The notes under the pieces were generated by a model. It was not told the DNA's origin. It saw only the letters and a program-made list of their open reading frames with translations, and searched no databases. From Branchiostoma floridae (lineage: Eukaryota > Chordata > Leptocardii > Amphioxiformes > Branchiostomatidae), in assembly GCF_000003815.2 (NCBI RefSeq), contig NC_049996.1:5782012-5846011 (forward strand): a stretch of 64,000 nucleotides of DNA. Reading direction: 5' to 3'. Shown piece by piece: positions 19,702 through 31,347 of the stretch. How positions within the stretch are numbered: position 1 is the first letter of the stretch; each line of letters opens with the position of its first letter. The translations under genes and the position numbers were made by a program.

Positions 19702-21735
19702 TCAATGGCCTTCCATGTGTTTGGGTGCTACGATCATATAGCCATCAGCATCAGTGGGTAAAGCTGTGTCCTTTGTTTGAGGTTGGTAGTAGTGCATGTT
19801 TTCATTAGTGCCTATTGGCTGCTTGTGATGACTGTTTGTAGGCATCTCATACAGAACATCTTCTGGTGTCATATACATGGCACCATCTGGCACCACATAC
19901 ACACAATCGTCATCACCACGGGGAGGAGGGAGGGAGTTAGGCTTGTCTTTAAGACGTGACTTTCTTTTGGATGGCGCTAGGGACGTTTCTTCAGTAGGCT
20001 GTCTTGGACCTGCATCAGCCGGCATCTCATACAGGACATCTTCTTGCTTCATGTACAGGGCACCATCTGGCTGCACATAGATGGTCTCATCATCAGTGAT
20101 TGTCTGACACTGGCCCTGCCCTGTCTGATCATGACCACTGGTCACTAAAGTAGCAGACTTGGCAACATTATCCAAAGCAATGTTAGAATTAGGACCTGAA
20201 GAGGGGCCTGAAAGGGGATTCTTGGTCCTCCTCTTGCACCAGATCGTGAGAATGACGGTGCCGATCAGTGCAATACCAGCTATTGAACCCCAGATAGAGC
20301 CAATGATAGCAGGTATGGGGAAACTGGGATAAGATTTTATGGAACTGCCGCTTTTGGGTTCGTCTGAAGTGGTTTGCAGAGTCGGACTTTCTGTCGCCCC
20401 AGTTGTGCCTCTTTTACCTTTAAAGTCTGTTATTATGCAGTTGTAATAGTCATTAGATGTTATTTGCGTATCAGCATGGGAAATTTCTGTTTCCGGCTTG
20501 TCTGAAGTGGCTTGAACGGTAGAACTTAGTAATGCCCTTGTTTTGGCTCTTTTTCCTACAGGGCCTGCTGTTGAGCTAGCTGCTGTGTAATTATGATTGT
20601 TTATAGAAGTTGATCGGGCATCAGCATGGATACTAATGCTTTGAGGGGGTGAAGCTACTGTTGGTTTTGTTTTGCCTTTTTTGTTCTTGACTGTGAAGCC
20701 AGATGTTGTGCCTTTGTAACAGTCGTTAAAGGTTACTTGGACAGGCAATGTTGAAAATGTGGTTTGCTCTGCACATATCAAATCGTCAGGACTGACATCT
20801 GTAAGCTTCTGTCCCCGTAAGTTGGCGGGTTCGGCACAGGTTATCTTGTGTTTATATGAAGGAAATTCTGTCGAATCTAGCCTGAAGGGAACCATCTTAC
20901 AGTCACACTGCCAGGGGTTCCCGTTAAGTTCTATGTTTAGATTACACGGCAACAATCTGAAAGCTAAAGGGGTAATGGCAGACATCTTGTTGCTCGTAAG
21001 TGTCAACTTTTGCAGCTTGGGTAAGTTTACAAATGTACCTGCCTGAATCATTGTTATCTGGTTGTCGTGCAGAAACAACGTTTGAAGCAGGGGTAGATTT
21101 ACAAGTAAACTTGCCTGAAGCATAGTTATCTGGTTGTTGGACAGGTGCAATATTAGTAGCTGGGGTAGATTTTCAAATGCACCTTTCTGAATCATTGTTA
21201 TTTGGTTGTAGCTTAGCCACAACTCTCGTAGGCAGGGTAGATTTGTAAATGCACCTTTCTGAATCATTGTTATCTGGTTGTTGTGCAGGTACAACTTTTG
21301 AAGGAGTGGTAGATTTACAAATGTACCTGCCTGAATCATTCTTATCTGGTTGCTGGACAGGATCAATATTTGTAGCTGGGGTAGATTTTCAAATGCACCT
21401 TTCTGAATCATTGTTATCTGGTTTTTGGACAGGTCCAAAATTTGTAGCTGGGGTAGATTTTTAAATGTACCTTTCTGAATCATTGTTATCTTGTTATGTC
21501 CCAAATCTAACTCTGTGAAGGATGTTGGGAGGTTCACATTGATGCTGGTGAGGCCCAGAGCACGGCAATCGCAGCGCGGTGGTGCGCAGCTGCGGCCGGC
21601 GTTCTGAGCTGATGATGGTGTGCAGTTGCTGTCGGCTTTCTCACTTGATCCCCACAACCACCCAGCTACCTGCAGGTTGGGCACCATCAGGATGATGAGA
21701 AGGAACATCAGCAGGTGTCGCAGCTTTCTGTCCAT
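19702..21735 (-). CDS. Leucine-rich-repeat type I transmembrane receptor with YxxP tail, 677 aa
   Basis: The whole coding region is in one exon. Residues 1-25: signal peptide (MFLLIILMVP core). About 45-60: cysteine LRR N-cap (C-x-x-x-C-x-C). About 72-265: eight 24-residue LRRs with a nearly constant NQITMIQKGAFENLPQLQ core. 273-321: LRR C-cap (NPWQCDCK ... C ... C). 322-470: Thr/Ser-rich stalk with near-repeats. 475-499: membrane helix, then KRRTK stop-transfer. The tail has YxxP at Tyr 553, 569, 613, 621, 629 and 649; 553-574 and 613-634 are duplicate blocks. YxxP is the known docking motif of Crk and Nck SH2 domains, so phosphotyrosine signalling is inferred. The ATG has a perfect CACCATGG context. 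A ttttttttacttag acceptor 14 bases upstream shows a 5'-UTR intron. Recognition of microbes or of cells is possible; the ligand is unknown. Confidence 0.92.
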   Translation of the reverse strand: MDRKLRHLLMFLLIILMVPNLQVAGWLWGSSEKADSNCTPSSAQNAGRSCAPPRCDCRALGLTSINVNLPTSFTELDLGHNKITMIQKGTFKNLPQLQILDLSKNQITMIQKGAFENLPQLQILILSSNQIRMIQAGTFVNLPLLQKLYLHNNQITMIQKGAFTNLPCLRELWLSYNQITMIQKGAFENLPQLLILHLSNNQITMLQASLLVNLPLLQTLFLHDNQITMIQAGTFVNLPKLQKLTLTSNKMSAITPLAFRLLPCNLNIELNGNPWQCDCKMVPFRLDSTEFPSYKHKITCAEPANLRGQKLTDVSPDDLICAEQTTFSTLPVQVTFNDCYKGTTSGFTVKNKKGKTKPTVASPPQSISIHADARSTSINNHNYTAASSTAGPVGKRAKTRALLSSTVQATSDKPETEISHADTQITSNDYYNCIITDFKGKRGTTGATESPTLQTTSDEPKSGSSIKSYPSFPIPAIIGSIWGSIAGIALIGTVILTIWCKRRTKNPLSGPSSGPNSNIALDNVAKSATLVTSGHDQTGQGQCQTITDDETIYVQPDGALYMKQEDVLYEMPADAGPRQPTEETSLAPSKRKSRLKDKPNSLPPPRGDDDCVYVVPDGAMYMTPEDVLYEMPTNSHHKQPIGTNENMHYYQPQTKDTALPTDADGYMIVAPKHMEGH

Positions 21736-21752
21736 GGTGTCTGGCTACCTAA
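21736..21752 (-). promoter_or_regulatory. 3' splice site of 5'-UTR intron for the LRR receptor
   Basis: The minus strand reads a long T-run, then acttag|GTAGCCAGACACC directly before the ATG. The first exon must therefore lie further right. Confidence 0.6.
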
Positions 21753-22199
21753 GTAAAAAAAAAGGAAAGGCCTCTCTGCTAATGTATGCGATATTTTCAC
21801 ATTTGTTGGACTTTTTCAATGTGCAAGAATTGTTTCTCCCTAATGCTGCTGTGCTTGTTGGAGTTATCAGTTTCAATGAAGCCACATTCTTATCCTCTTG
21901 TATGCCAGGTTTGTGGTTAAATACAATACAACTATTTACATCAGAAGGCTCCCACCCACATACAAAAAGTGTGGTAATTAAAACTATTCCCATGGCGACG
22001 GTTTTGTTGTTTATAAGTATTAATGATTGTTGTTATAGGTGTGTTGTATTTGTGTTCTATCCTTTCGCCTGCCTGTATGTATGAAGATGATTATCTCATC
22101 TACATAAATAACAGTGTGTTCAAAGTATGAAAGTCTTAGCCAAGAAAGCTATTGTAGCATGCATTTTCTCAAACATTATGTAAATGAGACCCTGATTCG

Positions 22200-25100
22200 C
22201 CCTTCTTACGTCCGATGTTCAACTTAACGTACTTGTTGCTGCCAAATGTCGGAAGAATGGAATTTCGTCATTTAACACTATAATAACAATTTCTCATTAA
22301 TAATGTAAATTAGGTTACAATTTGCATAATTGATGTCTATCGGTGTTTATCTCCTTTCTAGTTACATATGTCATGTTAACGTGTCCTAGTAGTAATGAAA
22401 TACTGTGGCTTAATACACTGTGCTCGTTAGTTATGCAAATTAGCTCGGGGTCTGCATAAACAGCCCTTATTTATGGAAGGCATCTCCGAAGTTATCTACA
22501 TATCAAAAATCACGATGATCAGTCAACCCCTTCCCGAGTTATTCGCTTCCGAAAGTATGATGCAATTTTGAACGTGCAGACGAATTGCTGTAGAATTTAG
22601 GGTATTTTGCCAATCAGATATATACTTAAAGTAAGCATAATATTTCTCTCTTTTTGAATTACATATGGCATATTTTTTCAGCATTTTAACATGAAATGCA
22701 GTGTATTTATAAACTTTCCACATTGATTATGCAAATCAGCATTTACATTTTTGTAATCATGTTAGGCATCTCTGAAGCTATCTATATTCTAAATATTATG
22801 ATGATCCGTCAACCCATCCCGAGTTATTCCCCTCTAAAGGGATGATACAACTACGCAGGTGTGGAAAAATGTCTGACATGCCTGCGGAATTTTGGGAATT
22901 CTTGTCAAACGGTCGCACACTCTACTATTAGGCTAGCCCCTGAGGCGTCACCAAAAACGATTCACGAATAGATACTTGACTTATGCTGCTAAACCACTGT
23001 TACACAGCTACAAACATTAAGAAAATATGATCTTTTATCAAAGGTAAAAAAAATGAAATGATAATGTTAATGAAACTATTGGTAAGTTCATGCCAGGAGA
23101 CTAATTGCAAGTACATGGTAGAAACATACTTATTCCTATATCTACACCAGGCTTTTTTTGGATTCCTGGGGCCAGGCGGGGAGGTGGGGGCGCTTTTTTG
23201 ACCCCCTTCGTAATTTCAAATCGGCTTGGGTTACAATTACCAAATTTGGAAGGGATGATGTACTAGTTAATTTTTATATTTTCTGTAATTTTTGTATCGT
23301 TATGACGTATCATTACTTAATCATGACGTAATTATGACGTCATAATGTCATTTTTTTGGCTAAAATCGTCAAAATATGAAATTTCCGCTACACTTAAAGG
23401 TATTGAACAAAACGATAACTATAAGGTTATCTTATTTGTGTCCAAGTCTGCCAAATCTTTTATTACCAATGACGACGACATTGACGTCTATATGACATCA
23501 GAAAATGACGTCATTTCTCCGCCATCTTGGATCGACAAGGTTGAATTTTCTAAAATATGACCTTTTCCACATACAACCCAAAACCCCAATAGAAATGGAC
23601 TATAAATGATCGAGTGATTGTGTTTTGTAAGAAAATAAAAGATTTTGACGATATTTGAGTAAAAATAACATGTCTTTATCGTTGAAACAGACATTTTCCG
23701 CCATCTTGGATTTTGACCCAAGACGTCATCAAATTAGCATAAATTATGAATATCTCATTAAAAAGAAACTTAAAATTACACAGGATGTTAATGATATAAA
23801 TAAACAAGTTTGATCTTGCACTAAAACCATGAAATCCCATAATTCAAACAAATCAGTAAAGTTGGGAAAATATGCCTGTCAGAAACCCGTCATCATGGCA
23901 ACACGAAAAATCACAAGCTAATTTTTTCCCACAATTGTTGCCAACAATATTCTAGGAAAAGTCACTAAGTTCCGTTGTCCTAGCACATGTCGTTCGCCAG
24001 TTATACGACGTCAAAGTTGGCGCAGGCACTTTTACCCCCCTGGTCTGGATAGGGTTAAGTAATATACATTAACATTTATAATGGATAGTCATCAATATCT
24101 TAAAACTCAATAATCATTATATTACAACTGAAACAGCAGAAAAATGATGATGATTAACTATGCAAAAATAATAGAATCATGATTATTATCATACCGCTGA
24201 AATCAAAATCTAAAGTCACTACAATATATAGATAAAATTTGTAAAAAATGCTATTGTTATAGAGCGAAGAACCACAGCAGTGATGTCGTCAAACTATACA
24301 AAAGGAAACAATCTTTACACATTAAACCATGCTGAACAATTAAACATTAGCATACAAACTATAGAAAACAGATTTTCGCATATATTATGCAAATCATTTC
24401 CTTGTTAGCATAATTGGCATCTGCTTATGTTTCAACTTTCATAATTTAAATGTTTAACATTTATTGAAGTCCAGTTAAAAAATAAAATTATTTAATTTCC
24501 AAATTGATTATGCAAATTGAGCCATCATTTGCATAACTTGTATAATATCATGCAAATCTTTTGGTAAGCTACCTGCATATCTAAATTGATGTCAACCCGT
24601 AATTTTTTGGTCGTTATCATTATCTCTTGACTGTTATTTATTAGCGTTTTGTTGTCCTGTATGTGTGTCTTTGTTTTGTTTATGTATATGCGGAGAAGAC
24701 CTCGATAAGCAGTGCCTGCTTTCTGTCTCATCCTCTTTAAAAAATGTGAATAACAAGAAAAAAAACCGTCATTCCTTTCTGCAGTTATCCTCTTTGGAAT
24801 GTCTTGACAAAAATGCCCCTGCAGTTCCAGAAACAAATGCTAGGGGTCTGAAACTTCCCCACTTTGTTATGACGCTGAAAGCTATCTACCACTAAAATGT
24901 CAAGACCACATCATGTCCAGGACAAGAGATACTTTGAACAAACTGCTATAATAGATTATTCTCAATAATTATGCTAATGTACTTTTTTATTTTGCATAAT
25001 TGATACTTAATTGTGTACAACATTATCTCATTAAATCATGAAAATTCGTTGTTCCCTTCATAAGTTATCCACTCCAGAAGTTTTTGACAAAAATGCTTAA

Positions 25101-26600
25101 GATATTCCGAAAATAGATGCTAGGGGGCTCAAACTTACGTCACTTATTCCTGAGCACAAGAGCTATATAATACCTAAAATTCGTGACCATTGCTTGTTCA
25201 AAGCACGAGATAACAAAACCAGAAGTTGTGCTGCAGTACCAAGGATAGCCGCTAGGGGGCCCAAAATCCAATCATTTCTAGCTTTTATTACACCCCACAA
25301 ACACACCAATTATGAATCCAATTTATCCAGGCGTTTTTGAGTTATCTCCTTATCTAGACAAATAGACAAACGCAAGTGAAACAAGAGTTCGGAGACCTCA
25401 TACTGCTATTCTTCCACCTACCACAAACTACATATGTTACAGGATTTTGAGTCCTATAATGGAAAACATTTTAAACATAGATTTTCCTCATTAAGTATTT
25501 TAAACATAGATTTTCCTCATTAAGTATTCAAATTAAGTCCACATGTGCATAATTAGCATATCATTATGCAGGGCTCAGCCAAAGGTAACCGCATGCTAAA
25601 TATCATGAAAGTCGATTGTTCCTATACTCATTTACGCTCCTTGGAATATTTTTGGACAAATTACTTCTGTAGCTTTAAGGGCAAGTCGCTAGGGGGCCCA
25701 GACATACATCACTTATTCCTTACATCACAAGCCATCTGTCACTAAAAAATCAAGACCATAGCATGTCCATGTCAAAAGATACAAAAAATGAAGTAATGCT
25801 GCAGTACCAATGTAACATATCAGGGGGCAGAAAATTGACCCTGCCCCTCGTCTTCCCAATTCCTAATCACATACTAAGTATAATTTTCATCCATTAAGAG
25901 GTTCTTGAGTTATGCTGACCACAAATATCCGGAAAGACAAACAGACAGACTCACACACAGACACACCAAAACTATACTTCAATTTTTCATGGAAGTAAAT
26001 ATAACCTCCGTGACATTTCATGGAGGTAACAACCGATCCGGACAATGACGAATTATTAGCATACAAACTCTATTATAACAACTCATCCCTACAAAGTCAA
26101 ACCATGCAAAGAAGTCAAACGGTAAAAGTGACACTAGTGTGGTAAACTGACATCACCAACAAAGTTGGTAATCAATCTCATAGCTTCCATATTGGTGTCA
26201 CTTTTACAATTATCCAATAAGTTTTATTTCTAAAACGACAGTCCTGGGTATCTCGCAAGTGTCACTTCTACAAGTACAATTATCAGACTACAAGATATAT
26301 ATTTGCTCATTTTGGTACTTTATCGACATGTTGACCACCCCTGAGAAGAAAGAAAAATTCTTGTTTGTTTTTTCTGAAATCAGGCGAAAATTAAAGCACG
26401 CGCTGATGTCATCCAGAAAATTTACTTGCTGTGGCCTAATTAGCATTTCTTAGAGAGAGCGCCAGACCACTTGTTTACACTGATGTGCCGAAATGTAGTG
26501 TAACAAACAGCCTTAGAGTAATCTTACTGATATGCATGATATCTTAATGTTCTGAAGCTCGCTGTTTGAATATTAATATTTAAAATGGAGGCTGTTTACT
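22200..26600. repeat. AT-rich region of dispersed repeat copies
   Basis: Several copies of the atgcaaat ... tttgcataatt block (about 22.28-22.45, 22.72, 24.38, 24.51, 24.96, 25.53 kb) and of the gctagggggcccaaa and gttcttgagttat blocks (about 24.8-26.03 kb). From 23.14 to 24.06 kb a section with several tgacgtca-like sites and twice 'ccgccatcttgga' may be a separate element bounded by accagg/cctggt. No convincing coding sequence. If the LRR 5'-UTR intron is real, most of this is intron. Confidence 0.5.
25468..25528. repeat. 30-bp tandem duplication
   Basis: Ttttaaacatagattttcct plus cattaagta occurs twice in direct succession, a recent local duplication inside the dispersed repeat. Confidence 0.9.
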
Positions 26601-27206
26601 CTTTTTCATTCACTGACATTCACGACGTAGTTTAGGCCAGGTCAGATTAGATCACATCAATTTAATCCCTCGGTGCTGAAATGATGAAGGAGTGGGCGCT
26701 TGAAATTAAAGAAACCACGAAACAGGAATTCTGTTAGAGACTAGGCACATTCGACAGGAGCCAAAGTCATTATATTTCGCTTGTAGACATTTTAAGCATT
26801 GAATCATGTAGTTTGAGTGAAGAAAACGTATAAAGAATTAGAAACAACTTTCTTCACTGTTTTCTTTTTCCAACTCAGAAAAACGACCGAATCCAAATAA
26901 GTAGCATTGGTGTAACTGAGACAATAGGAGGTGCAGGAATATGAAAGTCGGTAACATGCCCTATCCATATTTTTAAGTGAGAATTGCATTTTCCAATGAT
27001 TGGCACCTGTCAAAGGCTTGATTCTATGACTAGTTTTATCAGTTTTGTTAGTTATTTGGAAGTAATGTTGCTGTCCATGATATAAATGCAGCCGTATTTG
27101 CTGCGCGACGTTTTGGCCGCTGCCTTTATTGTGGCATAACAAAGTACTTTTCACCAGGTGATTTGATTTCTGAGAACACACTTACCTTAAGTTTCTCCAA
27201 ACTCAC

Positions 27207-27420
27207 CTCGTGAGCTGGTCAGAAACTCCTCAGTTGCCACCTTCTGTTCTGGGTGAGGAAGTCATGAAGGGCTGTGCTCAGTCCTCGTGTTGCACTGGTG
27301 CCTGCCAGATGCGAGCTCGGTGTGGCCTTTACGGAGCGGAGTGGGGAAAACAATGTTTAATTAGTCTAGCTTAGGTGGGCGTGTTGATTATCTGAAGCTG
27401 ACGTCACCAGTGACACGAAG
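27207..27420 (-). promoter_or_regulatory. Candidate non-coding first exon and promoter (possibly of the LRR receptor)
   Basis: A GC-rich island in AT-rich surroundings. The minus strand ends at 27207 in CACGAG|GTGAGT, a good donor, with a second GTAAGT about 20 bases further on. A consensus CRE, TGACGTCA (27400-27407), lies at the presumed 5' side. It would splice to the acceptor at about 21750 across a 5.4-kb intron. This is inference from position and splice signals; no transcript was available. Confidence 0.3.
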
Positions 27421-27579
27421 GTGCTCAAATAAACATTAATAGACCAGAAACTGACCAAATGTAAACATGTAGAGCGGCTCTTAGAAGGGACAATACATTA
27501 GACTTCATCCTTATGGTGTTCAAACTCATATTTTAGAACATTTGGCCGGAGCAATCAATATTCAGTACATTCGTACAAG

Positions 27580-27900
27580 CTGCTAGGGGACCCAAACCCA
27601 CACCGCTTACTCTTAGCATCAAGAGCTGTCTACCACTCAAAAATCATAGCCGCAGCATGTTTAGAACTTGAGATATTCAACCAGGAAGTTCCATTGCAGT
27701 ACCGTAACAGGTTGCTAGGGGGCCCAAAATCTGATCGTTTCCAGGTCTCATCAAGACCTACTCGCATATCAATTATCAATACGATCAATTCAGGCATTCT
27801 TGAGTTATGCTGGTCTTCTACATACGTACATATATACATACAAACAAACGCCACCCAAAATATAATCTTCTCGGCGAAGGTAATGAAGATAAACGTGGCA
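27580..27900. repeat. Dispersed repeat copy
   Basis: Contains gttgctagggggcccaaa, cattcttgagttatgctgg and a terminal tcggcgaaggtaa, the most complete copy of the family in the window. Confidence 0.6.
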
Positions 27901-28148
27901 TCATTTGTTTTGAGTTACAAAGGTTCTTGTCTTGGATAGCGCTAGCTTTGTTAACTGTTTACTGTTTTTGCACTGGATCGATTGATGCGTTTATAAAAAG
28001 TTATCACATAGTTTCATTTAAAACAATGTAGTGGTCTTGAGATGATTTTGTTTTCAGCGGCACTATCGTGCTCTTAATTTGCAAACGGGCTTTCGGCACA
28101 CAAGCTGGTACGATGTACGCGGTGTGTTTGTTACAGTTACGTTCAAGT

Positions 28149-29588
28149 CTACGTTGCTAGAATTACACAGATGATACAGGCTGCCCAGTTGTTCTCAGTA
28201 AGGTCAAGGTCGGCCGTCTCTTCCATGCGGTTTGATGCTCTTGCGAATGCCGCACCAGCCTCAAGATGGCGCCCGATACGCCATAAAGCATATCCCAGCA
28301 TGGACCAGGAAAGGGAACTGGTGACATTGTCTTCAACTTGACGTCCAAAAACGTGAACGATCTGATCAGCTTCTGCCTGGTGTTCAGACTCTAGAAATGC
28401 TCTGATCTGAAGGAAGTATGCGAGATGTATACAGGGAACGTGAAGCTCCCCTTCTTTTTGGTACATCAGCTCGTTTTTTAGCTCTTCTGGCATAAAGGCC
28501 ATGTCTGGACGTCCAAATGTGATGTTCAGCGTAGATCCAATTTGACAATCCTCTGTGATAACCTGGAGAAGGACGAACATGGCTTCTTCCCACTTCTGGT
28601 TGAGGCATAGAAAGTTTCCATATTCTGTCATCGCCGACAAATCACTATTGCCGCACATGGCCAGGTGATATTCATTATCGGCTTTCTTACTTATTTTAGA
28701 GGACAGTTCTGCATTACTGCACGCCTGGGACAGTCTTGCTTGTACATGGTACATACGTGCCAAGTTGCGTCTAGTTGTGTAATCTTTTGGATCAAGGTAG
28801 ACAACTGTCTCGAGGAAGTGAATAGTTTCAGCTAACCCTTCCTTATAGGTAGCGTTCGCGAGCCTACGGTATAGATCTGGGTCTCCTACGTCCTCCTCTG
28901 ATTCTTCGAGAACCTCTAGTGCCTCCTCTACTTTGCCTTCGCGAACGAGGCTGGCACACTCAAGGTATACACTTGTGCACATACCGCCCTCTACATTGGC
29001 GAGGTCACTGTCCTGTCCATACAATGAATATTTCGCATGGGCTTTCCCATAGTACACATAGGCAAGAGAGAACTGACCGGCTGTCGCGAGAGCTGCCCCG
29101 AGCACAGCTTCAAAATCTCCCACCTGAACGGTTCTCCGATCTTCATCTGGCACGCTGTCCAAGAGTTCCATGGATTGCGGATTGCGTCGACTGCTTCCTG
29201 AATTTTTGCCGCCTTAAGTAAGATTTGGCCCAAATTTCTGGTGTACGTCGCTTTCCTTAGTCTCTGTTCTTCCGGAACCAGGCGCAGGGCCTTCTTATAA
29301 TTCATCATCACTGCTGCAGGATACTCCGCGTTTTCATAGTGAGAAGAGGCTAGCCGAGCTAGACTGTGTGCTAGTGAAGAGTCCTTTCCACTCGTATCGG
29401 TAAATTTTCCATACAGATGAACACTTCTTTGTAGACATACCAGACCATTCATGTTGGACCCAACTGATCGATACAGTGAGCCCAGTTCATAGTGAATCTG
29501 TGCTAGGCGTCTTGATTCGGCGCCTTTGCTCTCCATGATCGTTACAGCATCAAGAAGTTTCTGTATGGCCTCTTTCTTGTACATCTTA
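28149..29588 (-). pseudogene. TPR protein, 3' part (frameshifted)
   Basis: Two overlapping minus-strand frames (29588-about 29175 and about 29190-28149) form one protein of tetratricopeptide repeats, for example LAQIHYELGSLYRSVGSN and EAMFVLLQVITEDCQ. The frame changes once between 29171 and 29190 (one base lost or two gained) while the protein similarity continues. The resemblance is to the long TPR arrays of nephrocystin-3, kinesin-light-chain-like and TTC28-like proteins. It is directly continuous with the part at 30661-31069 once the intervening element is ignored. A sequencing error could explain the frameshift, but not the insertion. Confidence 0.75.
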
Positions 29589-30660
29589 AGCCCCGGTCAC
29601 AAAGCGCGTACGATTCCTTGCGATTCCTTCCGATGCGCAGGATAAGCGCAGTGCGTCGTAAGTCGGGGGAGAATCGGAAGCAATGGTTTAAGTATATAAA
29701 GCCGTGGTCACAAAGCGCGTAGTGCATCGTACGATGAGGTCATAAGAGCGTGCCTGCGTCAATCGCAGTGAATCATAGTAAATCGGGGAGCGTCGTATGG
29801 CGAAAAATAGAGCTAAAATGGATTTTGAACATGTTCAAAATGTCGCTATCGTCGTAAGATTTTATTTGCCCCCATAGCAGAGTTCATTACGGCAATTTTT
29901 GTCTACTGATGAGGTTATAGATTTATGATTTTTTAGCAAGTTGTGATGGTTTCAGTTTTCCCTGATATTGTCGATATTGATGAAAAGGGCAAATATATCA
30001 GTCGCAACTGCCACAATCGTAACCAGAGAACAGCGCGCCCCGCACAGGTGATGCAGACAATTGTTTGATTGCTTCATGCACGTGAGTTTTTAATTAGATC
30101 AAATCTCAGCTCTCGTCGGTCTTGGGTCAGTTTACCATAATCGTAGTAACCATGAGGACAACACGAACATAAAGGCAGGCTCTATGAGTCGGAAATACAT
30201 ATGATATAATGCTTATGATATGATTTTTGTATGATGGCATCTTTTTGTTGATAGCATATCATGATACAATCTTCGAAAATGCCTGACACGTAGAGCCGGC
30301 AAGCAGGCCGAGATAACCATACTAGTACTCACGCTTGATTTGAACTTTTGCTTGTAATACTCTTGTTGTCATGGTCTTTTTAAATTTATTTTTACAGTTA
30401 AAGATATTATATATATATATAGGAAGGTATTTAACAGCTATGTCCACATTTTGTTGGTTAAAGGAGCGCAAAAGCGGTCAGACGGCTGTACAGAAGAGAC
30501 ACAAGTGAAAAATCGTGCGACGCTGGAAAAATTTTGAACACCATCCGATGCGTTGCGATGGCTTGCGATGCTTACGATTTTCTTGCGATGTACTGTGCTC
30601 ATCGTACGATATGCGGAATAGTCCATCGTAAGGAATCGTACGCGCTTTGTGACCGGGGCT
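29589..30660. mobile_element. PIF/Harbinger-type non-autonomous element inserted in the TPR coding exon
   Basis: Terminal inverted repeats of about 35 bp begin AGCCCCGGTCACAAAGCGCG and are flanked by TTA on both sides (29586-29588, 30661-30663), the 3-bp target type of PIF/Harbinger. The 1072-bp interior contains further TIR-like gcgatgcgttgcgatgg tracts and no transposase frame. The chimeric frame reading from the TPR gene into the element stops at 30438. Confidence 0.85.
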
Positions 30661-31069
30661 TTAGCTGTAGCGAGTGATTTCCCCGTGACGCCCATCGCTG
30701 TTGCCATGTGTAGAATTTGTGTTTGTCCGAGTCTTTCTAACATGGCCTCTGCTTGTTCGCTCATCATCGGCGATTCCCGATGTAGGTCCATCTGCTGAAA
30801 AAGAACAGCAATATTGACCATGCTTGCTGCTATGCTTGGGTGGTCATTTTCTATTCCATGAATTCGCCGTTTAATGTAGAGTGACCGTTGTAAGGCCTCT
30901 AATGCCATGTCGTCTTCTCCCATTGTTATGTAGACAGTCCCAATATTGTTGTATCCAGCTGCTGTGTCCGGATGAGCTGTGTCTCGTCCAAACAGACGAA
31001 ATTGCATGTCCAATGCCTTCCTGTAGAACGCTTCCTTCATTCTCCCGAGTTTGTTGGCAACGTGACCAT
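30661..31069 (-). pseudogene. TPR protein, 5' part (truncated)
   Basis: Encodes TPRs of the kinesin-light-chain style: AAGYNNIGTVYITMGEDD, LQRSLYIKRRIHG and HPSIAASMVNIAVLFQQM. The frame runs back to a TGA near 31078, just where a dispersed repeat begins (about 31070), so the 5' end is lost or lies in another exon. With the Harbinger-like insertion and the downstream frameshift, this allele is very unlikely to make a full protein. Confidence 0.75.
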
Positions 31070-31250
31070 GGCTTCTTCAGAACACGAGATAGCAAAACCG
31101 GGAGGTGCACTGCAGTACCAAGGGAAGTCGCTAGGGGGCCCAAAAGCTAATCACTTCCAGCTTTCATCACACCCCACCAACACACCAAGTATGAAAAGCA
31201 ATCCATCCAGCCGTTCTTGAGTTATCTTGTACATGACATTTCATGGAGGC
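31070..31250. repeat. Dispersed repeat copy abutting the TPR relic
   Basis: Cgctagggggcccaaaagct and ccgttcttgagttatcttg mark the same family as at 25.2 and 27.7 kb. Confidence 0.6.
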
Positions 31251-31257
31251 AAAAATT

Positions 31258-31347
31258 GTAACAAGTGGGGTTCGAACCCACGATCTACGGCTGCAAAAGC
31301 AAATCGCTATCTGCACCCAGCGCCTTAGACCGGTCGGCCATGCTGAC
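31258..31347 (-). tRNA. tRNA-Leu-like relic (pseudogene or SINE head)
   Basis: The minus strand begins GTCAGCATGGCCGA, has a D arm (GGTCTAAGGC), a long variable arm and a perfect T arm (GTGGG-TTCGAAC-CCCAC). The A and B boxes and the class II shape match tRNA-Leu. The acceptor stem pairs poorly (three of seven mismatched) and the anticodon loop has eight bases, so it is probably not a working tRNA. Confidence 0.5.

Noticed and set aside
26804-27181. Minus-strand frame of 125 codons
   Set aside because: No recognisable features, AT-rich and without splice partners.
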